Assembly (NCBI RefSeq): GCF_030409055.1
Contig: NZ_CP116619.1
Span: forward strand, 4,131,628 to 4,195,627
DNA length: 64,000 bases
Origin: Trichocoleus desertorum NBK24
Lineage (GTDB): Bacteria; Cyanobacteriota; Cyanobacteriia; FACHB-46
Reading direction: 5' to 3'
Position 1 is the stretch's first letter, and every line of letters begins with the position of its first letter. The position numbers and the translations under genes are program-made. A model generated the notes under the pieces. That model was not told the DNA's origin, ran no database searches, and was given only the letters and a program-made list of their open reading frames with translations. Positions 1 through 9,090 of this stretch are shown here, one piece after another.

Positions 1-318
1 CACAACCTGTAAAGACCCATCTAAGCCTAGCTTCTCGGCCTTTTGAGTGGCAGCGATCGCTTCTTGGGAAGAATTGGACCCAGTGCCTGCCATTACCTTG
101 GCTTTGCCTGCGACGGCTTTTTGCACCACCTGAAACAGCTCATACTCCTCATCCCAACTGAGCGTAGGAGATTCGCCTGTAGTGCCACAGACAACCAGCG
201 TGTCTGTTCCATTATCAGCTAGATAAGCGGCTAGTTGCTCAGCGACAGAATAATTGACAGTGCCATCTGCTTTAAACGGCGTGAGCATCGCAGTGAGAAC
301 GCGTCCAAAATCTACCAC
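1..318 (-). CDS. dapA: 4-hydroxy-tetrahydrodipicolinate synthase, N-terminal part (cut by window edge)
   Basis: DapA condenses aspartate semialdehyde with pyruvate in the first committed step of the diaminopimelate/lysine pathway. Only the first ~106 codons are inside the window; the rest lies beyond base 1. The translated part has the family's opening ([10 protein letters not shown] followed by [11 protein letters not shown]) and the GTTGESPTL segment of the active-site barrel. The start is taken as GTG at 318, because an in-frame TGA lies only two codons upstream. A GAGGAG Shine-Dalgarno (complement of 332-337) stands 13 bases before it, rather far. It follows asd by 68 bases on the same strand, so the two probably form an operon in which Asd makes DapA's substrate. 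Confidence 0.95.
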   Translation of the reverse strand, partial: MVDFGRVLTAMLTPFKADGTVNYSVAEQLAAYLADNGTDTLVVCGTTGESPTLSWDEEYELFQVVQKAVAGKAKVMAGTGSNSSQEAIAATQKAEKLGLDGSLQVV

Positions 319-386
319 GCTCTTTCAACTTCTCCTCATGATGAATAGGCCACGGATTTTTAGCTGTGAGTTAGCAGTCACTTTCG

Positions 387-1430
387 TCAAGTTGTCAGCG
401 CCACAGTTGCCGATTTCAGCAGGTTTTTCGCAACCAGTAATTCGGCAATCTGTACTGCGTTGAGAGCTGCGCCCTTGCGAATCTGGTCACCACTCAACCA
501 AAGTTCTAAACCACAAGGATGAGATAAGTCTTGACGAATACGGCCTACTAAAACTTCGTCACGGCCACTCGCCTCAATCGGCATCGGGAAGTAGTTAGCT
601 TGCCAATCTTCAACCAGCTCAACCCCAGGCGCTTGGCTCAACAATTCTCTGGCTTCGGCCACATCAAAAGGCGCATCAAACTCTAGGTTAATTGCTTCTG
701 AATGAGCTCGGAGTACGGGAACCCGTACGCAAGTTGCCGTAATTCTAAGCTCGGGGGCTCCAAAGATTTTGCGAGTTTCATTCACCATCTTCAACTCTTC
801 TTCGCAGTACCCTTGGTCGGTCAGCTTAGAGTTATGCGGGAACAAGTTAAAAGCGAGCGGATAGGGAAAAACCTCAGTAGTGGGAGTTTCACCGTTAAGG
901 ATAGCTTGAGCTTGAGCCTTGACTTCCTCCATGGCTCTTGCACCCGCACCACTGGCAGATTGGTATGTAGCTGCCACAATCCGCTTGATGGGTTGAATTT
1001 GGTGTAAGGGCCAAACTGCAACCGACATCAAAATTGTAGTGCAATTGGGGTTAGCAATAATGCCTTGGTGTTTAGCGGCAGCGTCTGGGTTGACCTCTGG
1101 AACGACCAAAGGTACTTGAGGATCCATGCGAAAAGCACTGGAGTTATCAATGACTACTGCCCCTGCTGCCACTGCCTTGGGTGCCCAAGCTTTGGAAATC
1201 GAACCTCCAGCTGAGGCCAAAACTAAATCGACATTGGCAAATGAGTTTTCGCCGACGGCTTCAATAGGTAACTCTTCCCCTTGAAAGGTAAGAGTGCGCC
1301 CAGCGGAGCGTGGAGAAGCCAGTAGCTTCAGCTCAGAAACTGGAAACTGGCGACTTTGCAATAGCTCAATGAGTTCTGTGCCAACTGCGCCCGTTGCTCC
1401 CAAAATGGCAACTCGATAAGACTGACCCAA
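387..1430 (-). CDS. asd: aspartate-semialdehyde dehydrogenase
   Basis: Asd reduces beta-aspartyl phosphate to aspartate semialdehyde with NADPH, the branch point to lysine, threonine and methionine. The 347-residue protein is full length. The nucleotide-binding motif GATGAVG is at residues 11-17, and the catalytic cysteine is Cys130 in NPNCTT. A VLRAHSEAI segment provides the substrate-binding His region. The start is an unusual TTG at 1430. It is supported by a strong GGGAGG Shine-Dalgarno (complement of 1439-1444) eight bases upstream and by the lack of any in-frame ATG or GTG nearby. It lies directly upstream of dapA, whose substrate it makes. Confidence 0.96.
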   Translation of the reverse strand: MGQSYRVAILGATGAVGTELIELLQSRQFPVSELKLLASPRSAGRTLTFQGEELPIEAVGENSFANVDLVLASAGGSISKAWAPKAVAAGAVVIDNSSAFRMDPQVPLVVPEVNPDAAAKHQGIIANPNCTTILMSVAVWPLHQIQPIKRIVAATYQSASGAGARAMEEVKAQAQAILNGETPTTEVFPYPLAFNLFPHNSKLTDQGYCEEELKMVNETRKIFGAPELRITATCVRVPVLRAHSEAINLEFDAPFDVAEARELLSQAPGVELVEDWQANYFPMPIEASGRDEVLVGRIRQDLSHPCGLELWLSGDQIRKGAALNAVQIAELLVAKNLLKSATVALTT

Positions 1431-2307
1431 ATTGATTGCCTCCCTGGTATCGATAATTTTGCGATCGAATTAAAATATCTGCAAGAAATATAAGGTTAGA
1501 GCTGGATAAGCATTATCTAGAACTGTGACTTTACAGGTGACTTTTTAGCTGTTTTCTCTAGATGACAAGGCATTTATAGGATTTTCTCTGGTTACTTTTG
1601 ATTCCTATAGAATTTCATCGAATTAAGATTGAACCCTAATCTGGGTGTTTTTTTGGCTTGCAAGTCTCAAAAACTGAGATTTCAACATCTTAACGGATTT
1701 TGTTCGTACTGAAAAACAGCTCGCATTGTCTCAGTAGTTGGGAGTCTTAGCGCTCCTTAATTAGGAATTAGGATCTTCGCACAAGACTGGGTTTCGTCCG
1801 CTTAGCTTTGTGGTTTGGGGTGCGTCGCGGCTGATTAAGCTAGCTGTAGCAGCCCTGAGACTAGCCTGGGACTAGACGAAGGGGCAAGAGCACTAAAGTC
1901 ATTGGGCACTAAAGTCATTGGGTACGTTTGAGTGCTACTCTGCCAAAGAACAGCCTAGATGAACTTAGATCAAATTTTAATTCATCGCGTTCATGGCTGG
2001 CTAGGATCGGTTAGGATAGCTAATTGCAGTTAAGCGAAATTTCCCCAAATTGCTGAACTGAGCTTTGTCACCCTGACCTTTGGTTAAGTGATAGAGCAGG
2101 TAATTAGCCCTGTAAAAGCTAAGTCATACCGATTGCCCTGAGTATGCCCTGAGTACTTAATGCCTATAGTAATCAAGTTGTTGCTGGGCCAGGGGTTGAC
2201 CTCAATATCAGGGATTGCTCAAGGAAACCCGTGCTTTAGGGCACTGTATCACAAACCTCAATCCCTGTTGAACCAGAAAGTTTAGTTGTCTAAAAACTGC
2301 AGAGCCA
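1431..2307. other. asd-tig divergent spacer with two short tandem duplications
   Basis: This 877-base spacer separates the divergent asd and tig genes, and I see no convincing coding region in it. It holds a perfect 16-bp tandem duplication (CACTAAAGTCATTGGG at 1891-1906 and 1907-1922) and a perfect 11-bp tandem duplication (TGCCCTGAGTA at 2134-2144 and 2145-2155). Both sit on the tig side. A structured segment just before tig is listed separately. Promoters for both genes must lie here, but I cannot place them with confidence. Confidence 0.6.
2209..2267 (+). promoter_or_regulatory. Possible structured leader of tig
   Basis: A 9-bp perfect inverted repeat (CAGGGATTG at 2209-2217, CAATCCCTG at 2259-2267) encloses a smaller hairpin (GTGC 2231-2234 with GCAC 2241-2244). 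The structure ends 40 bases before the tig start codon. It could be a folded 5' leader or an operator; function is inferred from position only. Confidence 0.35.
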
Positions 2308-3765
2308 ATGAAAGTTACCCAGGAAAAACTTCCCGCCAGCCAGATTGGTTTGGAAATCGAAATTCCACCAGACATGTCTAAGAAAGCCTACGAGCAAGTC
2401 CTGCAAGAGTTTACTCGCTCGGCTAATATCCCTGGGTTTCGGAAAGGCAAAGTTCCCCGTCAAGTATTGCTTCAGCGCTTCGGTTCTACTCGAGTGAAAG
2501 CTGCGGCGCTAGAGGAGTTGGTTCAGAATGGTGTCCGTCAAGCCATTGAACAAGAAAAAATCGATGCGATCGGTAACTTCCAGTTGCGCTCTTCGTTCGA
2601 GGATTTGGTTCAACAGTATGAACCTGGTTCCGTCCTCACTTTCTCTGCTGCTGTAGATGTCCAACCAGAAGTGAAGCTAGCTCAATACACTGGCTTCAAC
2701 GTTCAGGCAGAAAAAGTAGAGTACGACCCCCAACAGGTCGATAAGGTTTTAGAAGAGCGTCGGGCTGAGTTGGCGACTCTGATTCCGGTCGAAGGCCGCG
2801 CTGCCCAGATGGGTGATACGGCTGTGGTGGACTTTTCTGGTCGCATAGTTGCTGAAGAGGGTGCCGAGGGAGAAGCCGCCGAAATTCCTGGTGGCCAAGC
2901 TGAAGACTTCCAGGTTGAGTTGTCGGAAGGCCGCTTTATTCCTGGTTTTATCGATGGCATGGTAGGCATGAATCCGGGGGAAACTAAGGAAGTCTCAGTT
3001 AAGTTCCCAGAGGATTATCCTCAGGCTGATTTGGCAGATAAACCTGCTGTTTTTACCATCACACTGAAAGAGCTGAAGGAAAAAGAACTGCCAGAACTGG
3101 ATGATGATTTTGCTCAGGAAGTGAGTGAATTTCAAACGCTGGCTGAATTGCGGGCTTCAATTGAGTCCAACTTCCAAAAGAACGCTGATAGCAAAACTGA
3201 TGCGAATAAGGAACAGGCCATTATCAGTGAGTTGCTGAAGCAAATCGAGGTGGATTTGCCTATGACCTTGATCGATCGCGAAGTTGACTATATGTTGACC
3301 CAAACCGCGATCGAGTTGCAAAACCAGGGGATTGACATCAAGCGGCTATTCACTCAAGACATGATTCCTCAGTTGCGAGAGCGATCGCAGCCCGAAGCCA
3401 TTACTCGGATCAAGCGCACGCTGGCTCTAGGTGAAGTGGCGAAGCGGGAGTCTATTCAGGTAGAGCCCGAAGCCATTGAAACTCGCATCAAAGAAGTGAT
3501 GGAGCAATACAGCGATCGCGATATCGATCAAGAGCGGTTGCGGAGTGTGGTTGAAGAAGACCTGTTAAAAGAAAAAATCTTAAAGTGGCTAGAAGAGCGC
3601 TCTACGATTGAACTTTTACCTGAAGGATCTCTCGCTAAGCCAGAAGATGAAGAAGAGTCAGCAGAACTAGAAGCTGAAGTAGAAGTAGAAACAACAACTG
3701 CTGCGGAAGCGACAGTTGACGTGGCAGCAAGCGTTGTTCCAGCCGATGCAGAGGCTGGTGAATAG
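2308..3765 (+). CDS. tig: trigger factor (ribosome-associated chaperone, peptidyl-prolyl isomerase)
   Basis: Trigger factor binds the ribosomal exit tunnel and shields nascent chains. The 485-residue protein has the N-terminal ribosome-binding domain with its signature GFRKGKVP at residues 43-50. A central FKBP-type isomerase domain follows at about 165-250 (VVDFSGRI, GRFIPGFIDGMVGM). The helical C-terminal chaperone domain runs from about 260 to 435. The last ~45 residues form an acidic, then Ala/Val/Thr-rich tail rich in Glu, longer than in E. coli (432 residues) but of a kind common in cyanobacteria. It precedes clpP and clpX in the same direction, an order well known in bacteria. The 387-base gap and a terminator-like repeat suggest that clpP has its own promoter. 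Confidence 0.97.
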   Translation: MKVTQEKLPASQIGLEIEIPPDMSKKAYEQVLQEFTRSANIPGFRKGKVPRQVLLQRFGSTRVKAAALEELVQNGVRQAIEQEKIDAIGNFQLRSSFEDLVQQYEPGSVLTFSAAVDVQPEVKLAQYTGFNVQAEKVEYDPQQVDKVLEERRAELATLIPVEGRAAQMGDTAVVDFSGRIVAEEGAEGEAAEIPGGQAEDFQVELSEGRFIPGFIDGMVGMNPGETKEVSVKFPEDYPQADLADKPAVFTITLKELKEKELPELDDDFAQEVSEFQTLAELRASIESNFQKNADSKTDANKEQAIISELLKQIEVDLPMTLIDREVDYMLTQTAIELQNQGIDIKRLFTQDMIPQLRERSQPEAITRIKRTLALGEVAKRESIQVEPEAIETRIKEVMEQYSDRDIDQERLRSVVEEDLLKEKILKWLEERSTIELLPEGSLAKPEDEEESAELEAEVEVETTTAAEATVDVAASVVPADAEAGE

Positions 3766-3799
3766 TACTGCACCCTGTTAGATTGCTGGGGGTGTTTGG

Positions 3800-3840
3800 T
3801 GGGGTTGTCTAGAGCGGTTTAACCCCCTCATCCAACCCCA
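3800..3840 (+). terminator. Terminator-like inverted repeat after tig
   Basis: TGGGGTTG (3800-3807) and CAACCCCA (3833-3840) form a perfect 8-bp inverted repeat 34 bases after the tig stop codon, with a second possible GGGGTT/AACCCC pairing inside. No U-run follows, so termination is inferred only from place and symmetry. Confidence 0.35.
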
Positions 3841-4066
3841 GCTCGCAAAGTTAATATGGTGAAGTCGTAGTTTTACGTAAATTTTCTTGAGGGAGCGATC
3901 GCTTTAAACTCACTCTACGGTCCTAGCCGATACAATGACTGGTTAGCTACCTGAGCGTGATCAAGCAAGGTTTCTTGTGCATTTCTCCCTCACCTACAGC
4001 CAGTCTTAGATGAGTTGAGGCATAATGGTCGCATATAACAGATTACAAGCGTTACGATTTCCTCTC

Positions 4067-4104
4067 AGGAGCATGTTCTCCTAAAGGAGCGTAAATAAAC
4101 GCTC
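4067..4104 (+). promoter_or_regulatory. Twin hairpins in the clpP leader
   Basis: Two small perfect hairpins stand side by side upstream of clpP: AGGAG/CTCCT (4067-4071 and 4078-4082) and GAGCG/CGCTC (4087-4091 and 4100-4104). They end 48 bases before the start codon, so they are probably transcribed as part of the 5' leader. The rest of the 3766-4152 spacer shows nothing else clear. Confidence 0.35.
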
Positions 4105-4152
4105 GAACTGTTTAGTTGACATCACAGCCCTGAACTTCAGTTCTTAGCCTCT

Positions 4153-4848
4153 ATGTTGGTATCTCAGTCCCTTTACTCCCCTATCAGCAGCCTTAACTTG
4201 CTAGACGTTGCTTCCACTGGCCCCAGCAACGTCATCCCGATGGTAGTGGAACAATCTGGTCGGGGTGAGCGGGCGTTTGACATCTACTCACGACTCTTAC
4301 GGGAGCGCATTGTCTTCCTAGGAACTCCAGTAGATGACGCGGTCGCTGATTCCATCGTGGCTCAACTGCTGTTTTTGGAAGCAGATGATGCAGAGAAAGA
4401 TATTCAGCTTTACATTAACTCGCCGGGTGGTTCTGTCACTGCTGGCATGGCCATCTATGACACCATGCAGCATATTGCTCCAGATGTAGTGACGATGTGC
4501 TTTGGGTTGGCTGCTAGCATGGGAGCGTTTTTACTCTCCGGTGGAGCTCCTGGTAAGCGGATGTCACTGCCTAGTTCCCGAATTATGATTCACCAGCCCC
4601 TAGGTGGAGCGCAGGGTCAAGCTGTTGACATTGAAATTCAAGCCAAAGAAATTCTGTATCACAAGCGCAAGCTGAATGAGCTATTGGCTGGTCATACGGG
4701 TCAGTCTCTAGAAAGGATTGAAGCCGATACTGAGCGCGACTTTTTTATGTCGGCGGTTGAAGCAAAAGACTACGGTTTAATTGATCAAGTTATTTCTAGG
4801 CAGAACATTCCCCTTCCGGGAGAGACTGTCACCGCACTGAAATCATGA
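4153..4848 (+). CDS. clpP: ATP-dependent Clp protease proteolytic subunit
   Basis: ClpP forms the barrel-shaped serine protease that degrades proteins fed by Clp ATPases. The 231-residue protein has the full catalytic triad, Ser122 (in [11 protein letters not shown]), His147 (in MIHQP) and Asp196, with the same spacing as E. coli ClpP (Ser111/His136/Asp185). The oligomerisation segment [11 protein letters not shown] is present. The conserved core begins near Met30 ([16 protein letters not shown]), so the first ~25 residues are an extension or propeptide of the kind seen in other cyanobacterial ClpP2 proteins. The next gene is clpX, eight bases on, so this is the ClpP paralogue that most likely works with ClpX. 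Confidence 0.96.
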   Translation: MLVSQSLYSPISSLNLLDVASTGPSNVIPMVVEQSGRGERAFDIYSRLLRERIVFLGTPVDDAVADSIVAQLLFLEADDAEKDIQLYINSPGGSVTAGMAIYDTMQHIAPDVVTMCFGLAASMGAFLLSGGAPGKRMSLPSSRIMIHQPLGGAQGQAVDIEIQAKEILYHKRKLNELLAGHTGQSLERIEADTERDFFMSAVEAKDYGLIDQVISRQNIPLPGETVTALKS

Positions 4849-4855
4849 GGCAGTT

Positions 4856-6196
4856 ATGTCTAAGTACGACTCCCATCTAAAATGTTCCTTCTGTGGCAAA
4901 TCTCAAGAGCAAGTTCGCAAATTGATTGCTGGGCCGGGAGTCTACATTTGCGATGAGTGTGTCGACTTGTGTAACGAAATTCTGGATGAGGAACTGTTTG
5001 ACTCTAGTACAGCAGCTCCTCAGCCCACCCCTCGACGGGAGCAACCTGCGGAGAAGCGACGCACTCGCGCCTCCAGTCTCTCGTTGAATCAAATTCCTAG
5101 ACCTCGGGAAATCAAAAAACATTTAGATGAGCACGTCATTGGTCAAGATGAGGCCAAGAAGGTGCTGTCAGTTGCAGTCTATAACCACTACAAACGCCTC
5201 AGCTTCATGCAGGCTAAAGGTAGTGCCAAATCGACTGACGATCCTGTAGAGTTGCAAAAGTCCAACATCCTTTTAATTGGTCCTACGGGTTGTGGTAAAA
5301 CGCTGCTCGCTCAAACCCTGGCCGAAATTTTGGATGTGCCTTTTGCCGTCGCCGATGCCACAACCTTAACGGAAGCAGGGTACGTCGGTGAGGATGTCGA
5401 AAATATTTTGCTGCGCTTGCTACAAGTGGCAGATTTAGATGTAGAAGAAGCTCAGCGAGGCATTATCTACATTGACGAGATCGACAAAATTGCCCGTAAA
5501 AGCGAGAATCCCTCAATCACTCGGGACGTTTCAGGGGAGGGAGTTCAGCAGGCATTACTGAAGATGCTGGAGGGAACGGTTGCGAATGTGCCACCTCAAG
5601 GCGGACGCAAGCATCCCTACCAAGATTGCATCCAGATTGATACCAGCAATATCTTGTTTATCTGCGGGGGTGCTTTCGTCGGTCTAGATAAGACGGTGGA
5701 GCAGCGGATTGGCAAGAAGTCGATTGGCTTCATTCAGGCAGGCGATGGTCAAACTAAAGACAAGCGAACGGCAGATATTCTCCGACATCTAGAGCCAGAC
5801 GATTTAGTCAAGTTTGGTATGATTCCAGAGTTTATTGGCCGCTTACCCATGGTGGCGGTGGTCGATCCCTTGGATGAGGATGCTCTATCTGAGATTCTGA
5901 CTGAACCTCGCAATGCCTTGGTGAAGCAGTACCAGAAGTTGCTCAAGATGGATAATGTACAGCTGGAGTTCAAGCAAGAAGCTGTGCGGGCGATCGCTCA
6001 AGAAGCCTATCGTCGTAAGACTGGGGCACGAGCGCTACGAGGCATTGTGGAAGAACTCATGCTAGATGTGATGTATGAGCTACCCTCCCGTAAGGACGTG
6101 ACCTGCTGCACCATTACTAAAGAGATGGTTGAGAAACGCTCAACGGCTGAGCTATTACTGCATCCGTCCTCTTTGCCGAAGCCTGAGTCTGCCTAA
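4856..6196 (+). CDS. clpX: ATP-dependent Clp protease ATP-binding subunit ClpX
   Basis: ClpX is the AAA+ unfoldase that recognises substrates and threads them into ClpP. The 446-residue protein has the N-terminal zinc finger (Cys10, Cys13, Cys32, Cys35), Walker A GPTGCGKT at 142-149, pore loop GYVG at 175-178 and Walker B IIYIDEID at 203-210. The IGF loop that docks on ClpP is at 290-292. A basic and Pro-rich linker of about 30 residues joins the zinc finger to the AAA+ core. The GAGG Shine-Dalgarno overlaps the clpP stop codon (TGAGG), so translation of the two genes is probably coupled. Confidence 0.98.
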   Translation: MSKYDSHLKCSFCGKSQEQVRKLIAGPGVYICDECVDLCNEILDEELFDSSTAAPQPTPRREQPAEKRRTRASSLSLNQIPRPREIKKHLDEHVIGQDEAKKVLSVAVYNHYKRLSFMQAKGSAKSTDDPVELQKSNILLIGPTGCGKTLLAQTLAEILDVPFAVADATTLTEAGYVGEDVENILLRLLQVADLDVEEAQRGIIYIDEIDKIARKSENPSITRDVSGEGVQQALLKMLEGTVANVPPQGGRKHPYQDCIQIDTSNILFICGGAFVGLDKTVEQRIGKKSIGFIQAGDGQTKDKRTADILRHLEPDDLVKFGMIPEFIGRLPMVAVVDPLDEDALSEILTEPRNALVKQYQKLLKMDNVQLEFKQEAVRAIAQEAYRRKTGARALRGIVEELMLDVMYELPSRKDVTCCTITKEMVEKRSTAELLLHPSSLPKPESA

Positions 6197-6227
6197 TGGT
6201 GCTAAAGCATCTTGACGCTTGAGCAGT

Positions 6228-6248
6228 AGGTTTTTTAGCCAAAAACCT
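6228..6248 (+). terminator. Hairpin after clpX
   Basis: AGGTTTTT (6228-6235) and AAAAACCT (6241-6248) form a perfect 8-bp stem with a 5-base loop, 31 bases after the clpX stop and 35 bases before the next start codon. It may attenuate read-through or act in the leader of the hydrolase gene. Confidence 0.4.
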
Positions 6249-6283
6249 GTAATCTCAATCTGAAGTTTAAAACCTGCTTAGCA

Positions 6284-7237
6284 ATGCCTTATCTTCCAAT
6301 TCGTGGTGTTAATCACTACTATGAGTGGATTGGTACGTCGGATCGTCCTGCGCCGTCGGGGAAACCAGTCATGGTTTTTGTTCATGGCTGGAGCGGTTCA
6401 TCACGGTATTGGGAAAGTACAGCTCAAGCTTTATCAGATACGTTTGATTGTCTCCTCTACGATCTGCGAGGGTTTGGTCGTTCTTGCCTATCTGCTGGTC
6501 AGCAGCCCAGTCTGGAAAATCAACAGACAAGTTTGCAGCAAAGTGTAGCTCAAACCGTTGTCACTGAGACAGAACTACTGCAAGCGGCTGAAAGTAATGA
6601 AGATTTGATTTACGAGCTAGAAAGTTATGCGGATGACCTAGCTACTTTATTGCAAAAGCTGGGATTGGAGCGGGTTTACCTCAATGCTCACTCGATGGGA
6701 GCCTCGATCGCGGTCTTTTTCCTAAATCTTTACCCCCAGTTTGTAGAGCGGGCAATTCTGACCTGTAGTGGCATCTTTGAATACGATGAAAAGGCTTTTA
6801 GTGCTTTTTATCGGTTTGGCGGCTATGTGGTGAAATTTCGTCCCCGTTGGCTAGCTAAAATTCCCTTTGCTAACCGCATGTTTATGGCCCGGTTCTTACA
6901 CCGACCGTTACCTCATGCCATTAGCCAAGCTTTCCTGGAAGATTTTCTCTTAGCCGACTACAAAGCTGCCCTCGGAACCATTTTTACTTCGGTGAGCAAA
7001 AAAGCAACTGAAGTGATGCCACAAGAATTCGCAAAGCTAACGGTTCCGACTCTTTTAGTGGCTGGGGAGCATGACATCATTATCCCTGCGTCAATGGGGC
7101 AGCAGGCTGCCAACCTAAGTGAAAAAGTAGAGTTCTGCCTTATTCCTGACACGGCTCATTTTCCCATGATGGAAGACGCAGCAACCTATCTTCAGCACGT
7201 ACGGGCCTTCGCCCAGGTCAAGCAGCCTAGCCTGTAA
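6284..7237 (+). CDS. alpha/beta-fold hydrolase
   Basis: A 317-residue protein of the alpha/beta hydrolase superfamily. The expected catalytic residues are visible: nucleophile Ser137 in the elbow AHSMGAS, acid Asp264 in AGEHD, and His292 in DTAHFPMMED. The oxyanion segment HGWSGS is at 34-39. The stretch from about 70 to 110 (Gln/Glu-rich, then ESYADDLATLLQKL) is longer than in minimal members, and a cap region lies near 165-240. There is no signal peptide, so it is probably cytoplasmic. The substrate cannot be told from sequence; esterases, haloperoxidase-like and C-C hydrolases share these motifs. It follows clpX by 87 bases on the same strand. Confidence 0.85.
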   Translation: MPYLPIRGVNHYYEWIGTSDRPAPSGKPVMVFVHGWSGSSRYWESTAQALSDTFDCLLYDLRGFGRSCLSAGQQPSLENQQTSLQQSVAQTVVTETELLQAAESNEDLIYELESYADDLATLLQKLGLERVYLNAHSMGASIAVFFLNLYPQFVERAILTCSGIFEYDEKAFSAFYRFGGYVVKFRPRWLAKIPFANRMFMARFLHRPLPHAISQAFLEDFLLADYKAALGTIFTSVSKKATEVMPQEFAKLTVPTLLVAGEHDIIIPASMGQQAANLSEKVEFCLIPDTAHFPMMEDAATYLQHVRAFAQVKQPSL

Positions 7238-7293
7238 TGGTTGGGCATAGATATTACCGACGATCCTACTGAAGCTAATGGGGAAGCAACTAC

Positions 7294-7494
7294 ATGGGTA
7301 ACGAAGAAGCTTGGTATATTGTGAAACAGTCCGATGGGTCTTGTGAGATCTTGCCTGCAACCGAAATTGAGGTAAACCAATCTAGTGAGCAGCCTACGAC
7401 CTCAGTAGAACGTTGGGGGCCATTTGGTTCGCACAGTCAAGCGATCGCTCGGCGGGTTGGTCTGATTCGTGCAGGTAAGTGTCAACCTGTTTAG
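7294..7494 (+). CDS. small conserved cyanobacterial protein
   Basis: A 66-residue soluble protein of unknown function. It begins MGNEEAWYIVKQSDG and ends with the pattern WGPFGSHSQAIARRVGL, then IRAGKCQPV. I recall this WGPF...EAIARRVGLIRAGKC ending from small proteins found across cyanobacteria. There is no membrane segment. The start at ATG 7294 is 56 bases after the hydrolase gene on the same strand, so it may share its transcript. A clear inverted repeat lies just downstream. Confidence 0.75.
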   Translation: MGNEEAWYIVKQSDGSCEILPATEIEVNQSSEQPTTSVERWGPFGSHSQAIARRVGLIRAGKCQPV

Positions 7495-7529
7495 AGTTTA
7501 GAGTCAAGGGTAAAAACTAAATGAGAATG

Positions 7530-7552
7530 AGGGTGAGGAATGTTCTCACCCT
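7530..7552. terminator. Hairpin between convergent genes
   Basis: AGGGTGAG (7530-7537) and CTCACCCT (7545-7552) form a perfect 8-bp stem with a 7-base loop between two convergent genes. It could stop transcripts from both sides, although neither side has a long U-run. Confidence 0.5.
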
Positions 7553-7561
7553 ACTGCTGGT

Positions 7562-8848
7562 TTAGCGCATGCTAGATTCGGCTCGTGTGCCTTTTTGGGT
7601 AGCAATTCTTTGGGTGAGCACCGATAAGGCTTTGGCATATTGTGGATCTGAATCTGTTCCTACCTTGTCGCGATCGCGGCTCAGTTCTTCTCGCTGAGTA
7701 TCGCTGAGTTCTATCACTACATCGGGAGCAATACCGTGCTTGTTAATATCTACCCCATTAGGCGTGAGGTACTTAGCGATCGTCACCGCTAACCCCGAAC
7801 CATCGCCTAAACCCCGGACAGATTGCACTAAACCTTTGCCAAAAGTCTGAGTGCCAATTAAGACAGCTCGCTTATTATCTTGCAAAGCGCCTGATAAAAT
7901 TTCGCTGGCACTGGCAGAACCCCCATCCACCAAAACGACGAGGGGTTTATTGGTCAGGGCGCGGCGATTAGCTCGTTCACGATCCGTTTCGCCTTGTCGA
8001 TCGACTGTAGAGACGATCGCGCCATCATTCAACCACATGCGAGCAATTTCAATGCTGGAGTAGAGCAAACCACCTGGGTTGGAGCGGAGATCCAGAATGT
8101 AACCATCTACCTGCTTTGCCTCTAGGTCTTGGATGGCTCTTCGCATTTCAGAGGAAGCATTGGCGCTAAATTGCGATAGACGAATATAGCCAATGTCAGC
8201 GTTGGGCGCTTGCTGAGTGCTGTACTTGACTGGATGAATTTCAATGCGATCGCGCTTCAGCCGAAACTCTAATTGCTCTTTCTCCCGCAAGATGGTCAGA
8301 GTGACTTGAGAACCAACAGGGCCGCGAATCAACGTCACGGCCTTATCAACATCCATCCCTTCGGTGCTCTTGCCATCAATTTTGAGAATCGTGTCTTTGG
8401 CAAGTACTCCAGCTTTAGCGGCAGGTGTATCTTCGATCGGAGCCACAACAACCAGCTTCTTGGTTTTCTCATCCTGAGACAACTGGATACCAACGCCAGT
8501 GAGTTCGCCTGACGTATCGATCTGCATATTCCGGAACTCAGTTGGGTCCATGAACCGGGTGTACGGATCATTCAGCTGCTTGAGCATTTCCCGGATAGAC
8601 TTGTAAGCTTCTTCCTTATTACTGTAAGAACGGTTCAAATATTGGTTACGAACTGTCTTCCAGTCAACTTGATTAAAATTGCCGTCTACATAGTTGCGAT
8701 CGATAATTTGCCAAACTTCGTCAACTATTTCCTTAGGACTTTCGCGGAAAAAGGCTTGACTTTTAGATAAATGAATGCCAGCTCCAGTGATGCTGACAGC
8801 AGTGAGTGCAACTGCTGTTGCACCTAAAACAAGCCCGCGTTTTGTCAT
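7562..8848 (-). CDS. carboxyl-terminal processing protease (S41, CtpA/B/C family)
   Basis: S41 peptidase that trims protein C-termini in the lumen or periplasm; the CtpA member in cyanobacteria matures the D1 protein of photosystem II. The protein has a basic start and hydrophobic segment (TKRGLVLGATAVALTAV) as an export signal, then a PDZ domain (ELTGVGIQL to GPVGSQVTLTI) and the catalytic core. Counted from ATG 8848, the Ser/Lys dyad is Ser313 (in GSASASEIL) and Lys338 (in TFGKGL), 25 residues apart as in the family. An upstream in-frame TTG at 8887 and ATG at 8854 are alternative starts. I chose 8848 because it puts the charged signal start first. It resembles the CtpB/CtpC branch more than the D1-processing CtpA, but I cannot settle that by eye. 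Confidence 0.93.
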   Translation of the reverse strand: MTKRGLVLGATAVALTAVSITGAGIHLSKSQAFFRESPKEIVDEVWQIIDRNYVDGNFNQVDWKTVRNQYLNRSYSNKEEAYKSIREMLKQLNDPYTRFMDPTEFRNMQIDTSGELTGVGIQLSQDEKTKKLVVVAPIEDTPAAKAGVLAKDTILKIDGKSTEGMDVDKAVTLIRGPVGSQVTLTILREKEQLEFRLKRDRIEIHPVKYSTQQAPNADIGYIRLSQFSANASSEMRRAIQDLEAKQVDGYILDLRSNPGGLLYSSIEIARMWLNDGAIVSTVDRQGETDRERANRRALTNKPLVVLVDGGSASASEILSGALQDNKRAVLIGTQTFGKGLVQSVRGLGDGSGLAVTIAKYLTPNGVDINKHGIAPDVVIELSDTQREELSRDRDKVGTDSDPQYAKALSVLTQRIATQKGTRAESSMR

Positions 8849-9090
8849 GTCCATATGCCTACAGAGCTGGAAGGGATTGGTTTGCAAAGAGTACAGCGTG
8901 CGTTTGTACCAAAGAGATTGATCTAGCCAAGCACTCTTGGATAGAGCCTCACACCCTTATGACCTAGATTGAAGCGCCATACACTAGCAACTGTCAGCAC
9001 TCGATTTTCAATCTAAAGTCATGCCAATAGTAAAGACTATAACAACTTTATTTCGCTAGCCTCAACTCCAGCCAGAAATCCATGCTTGAT

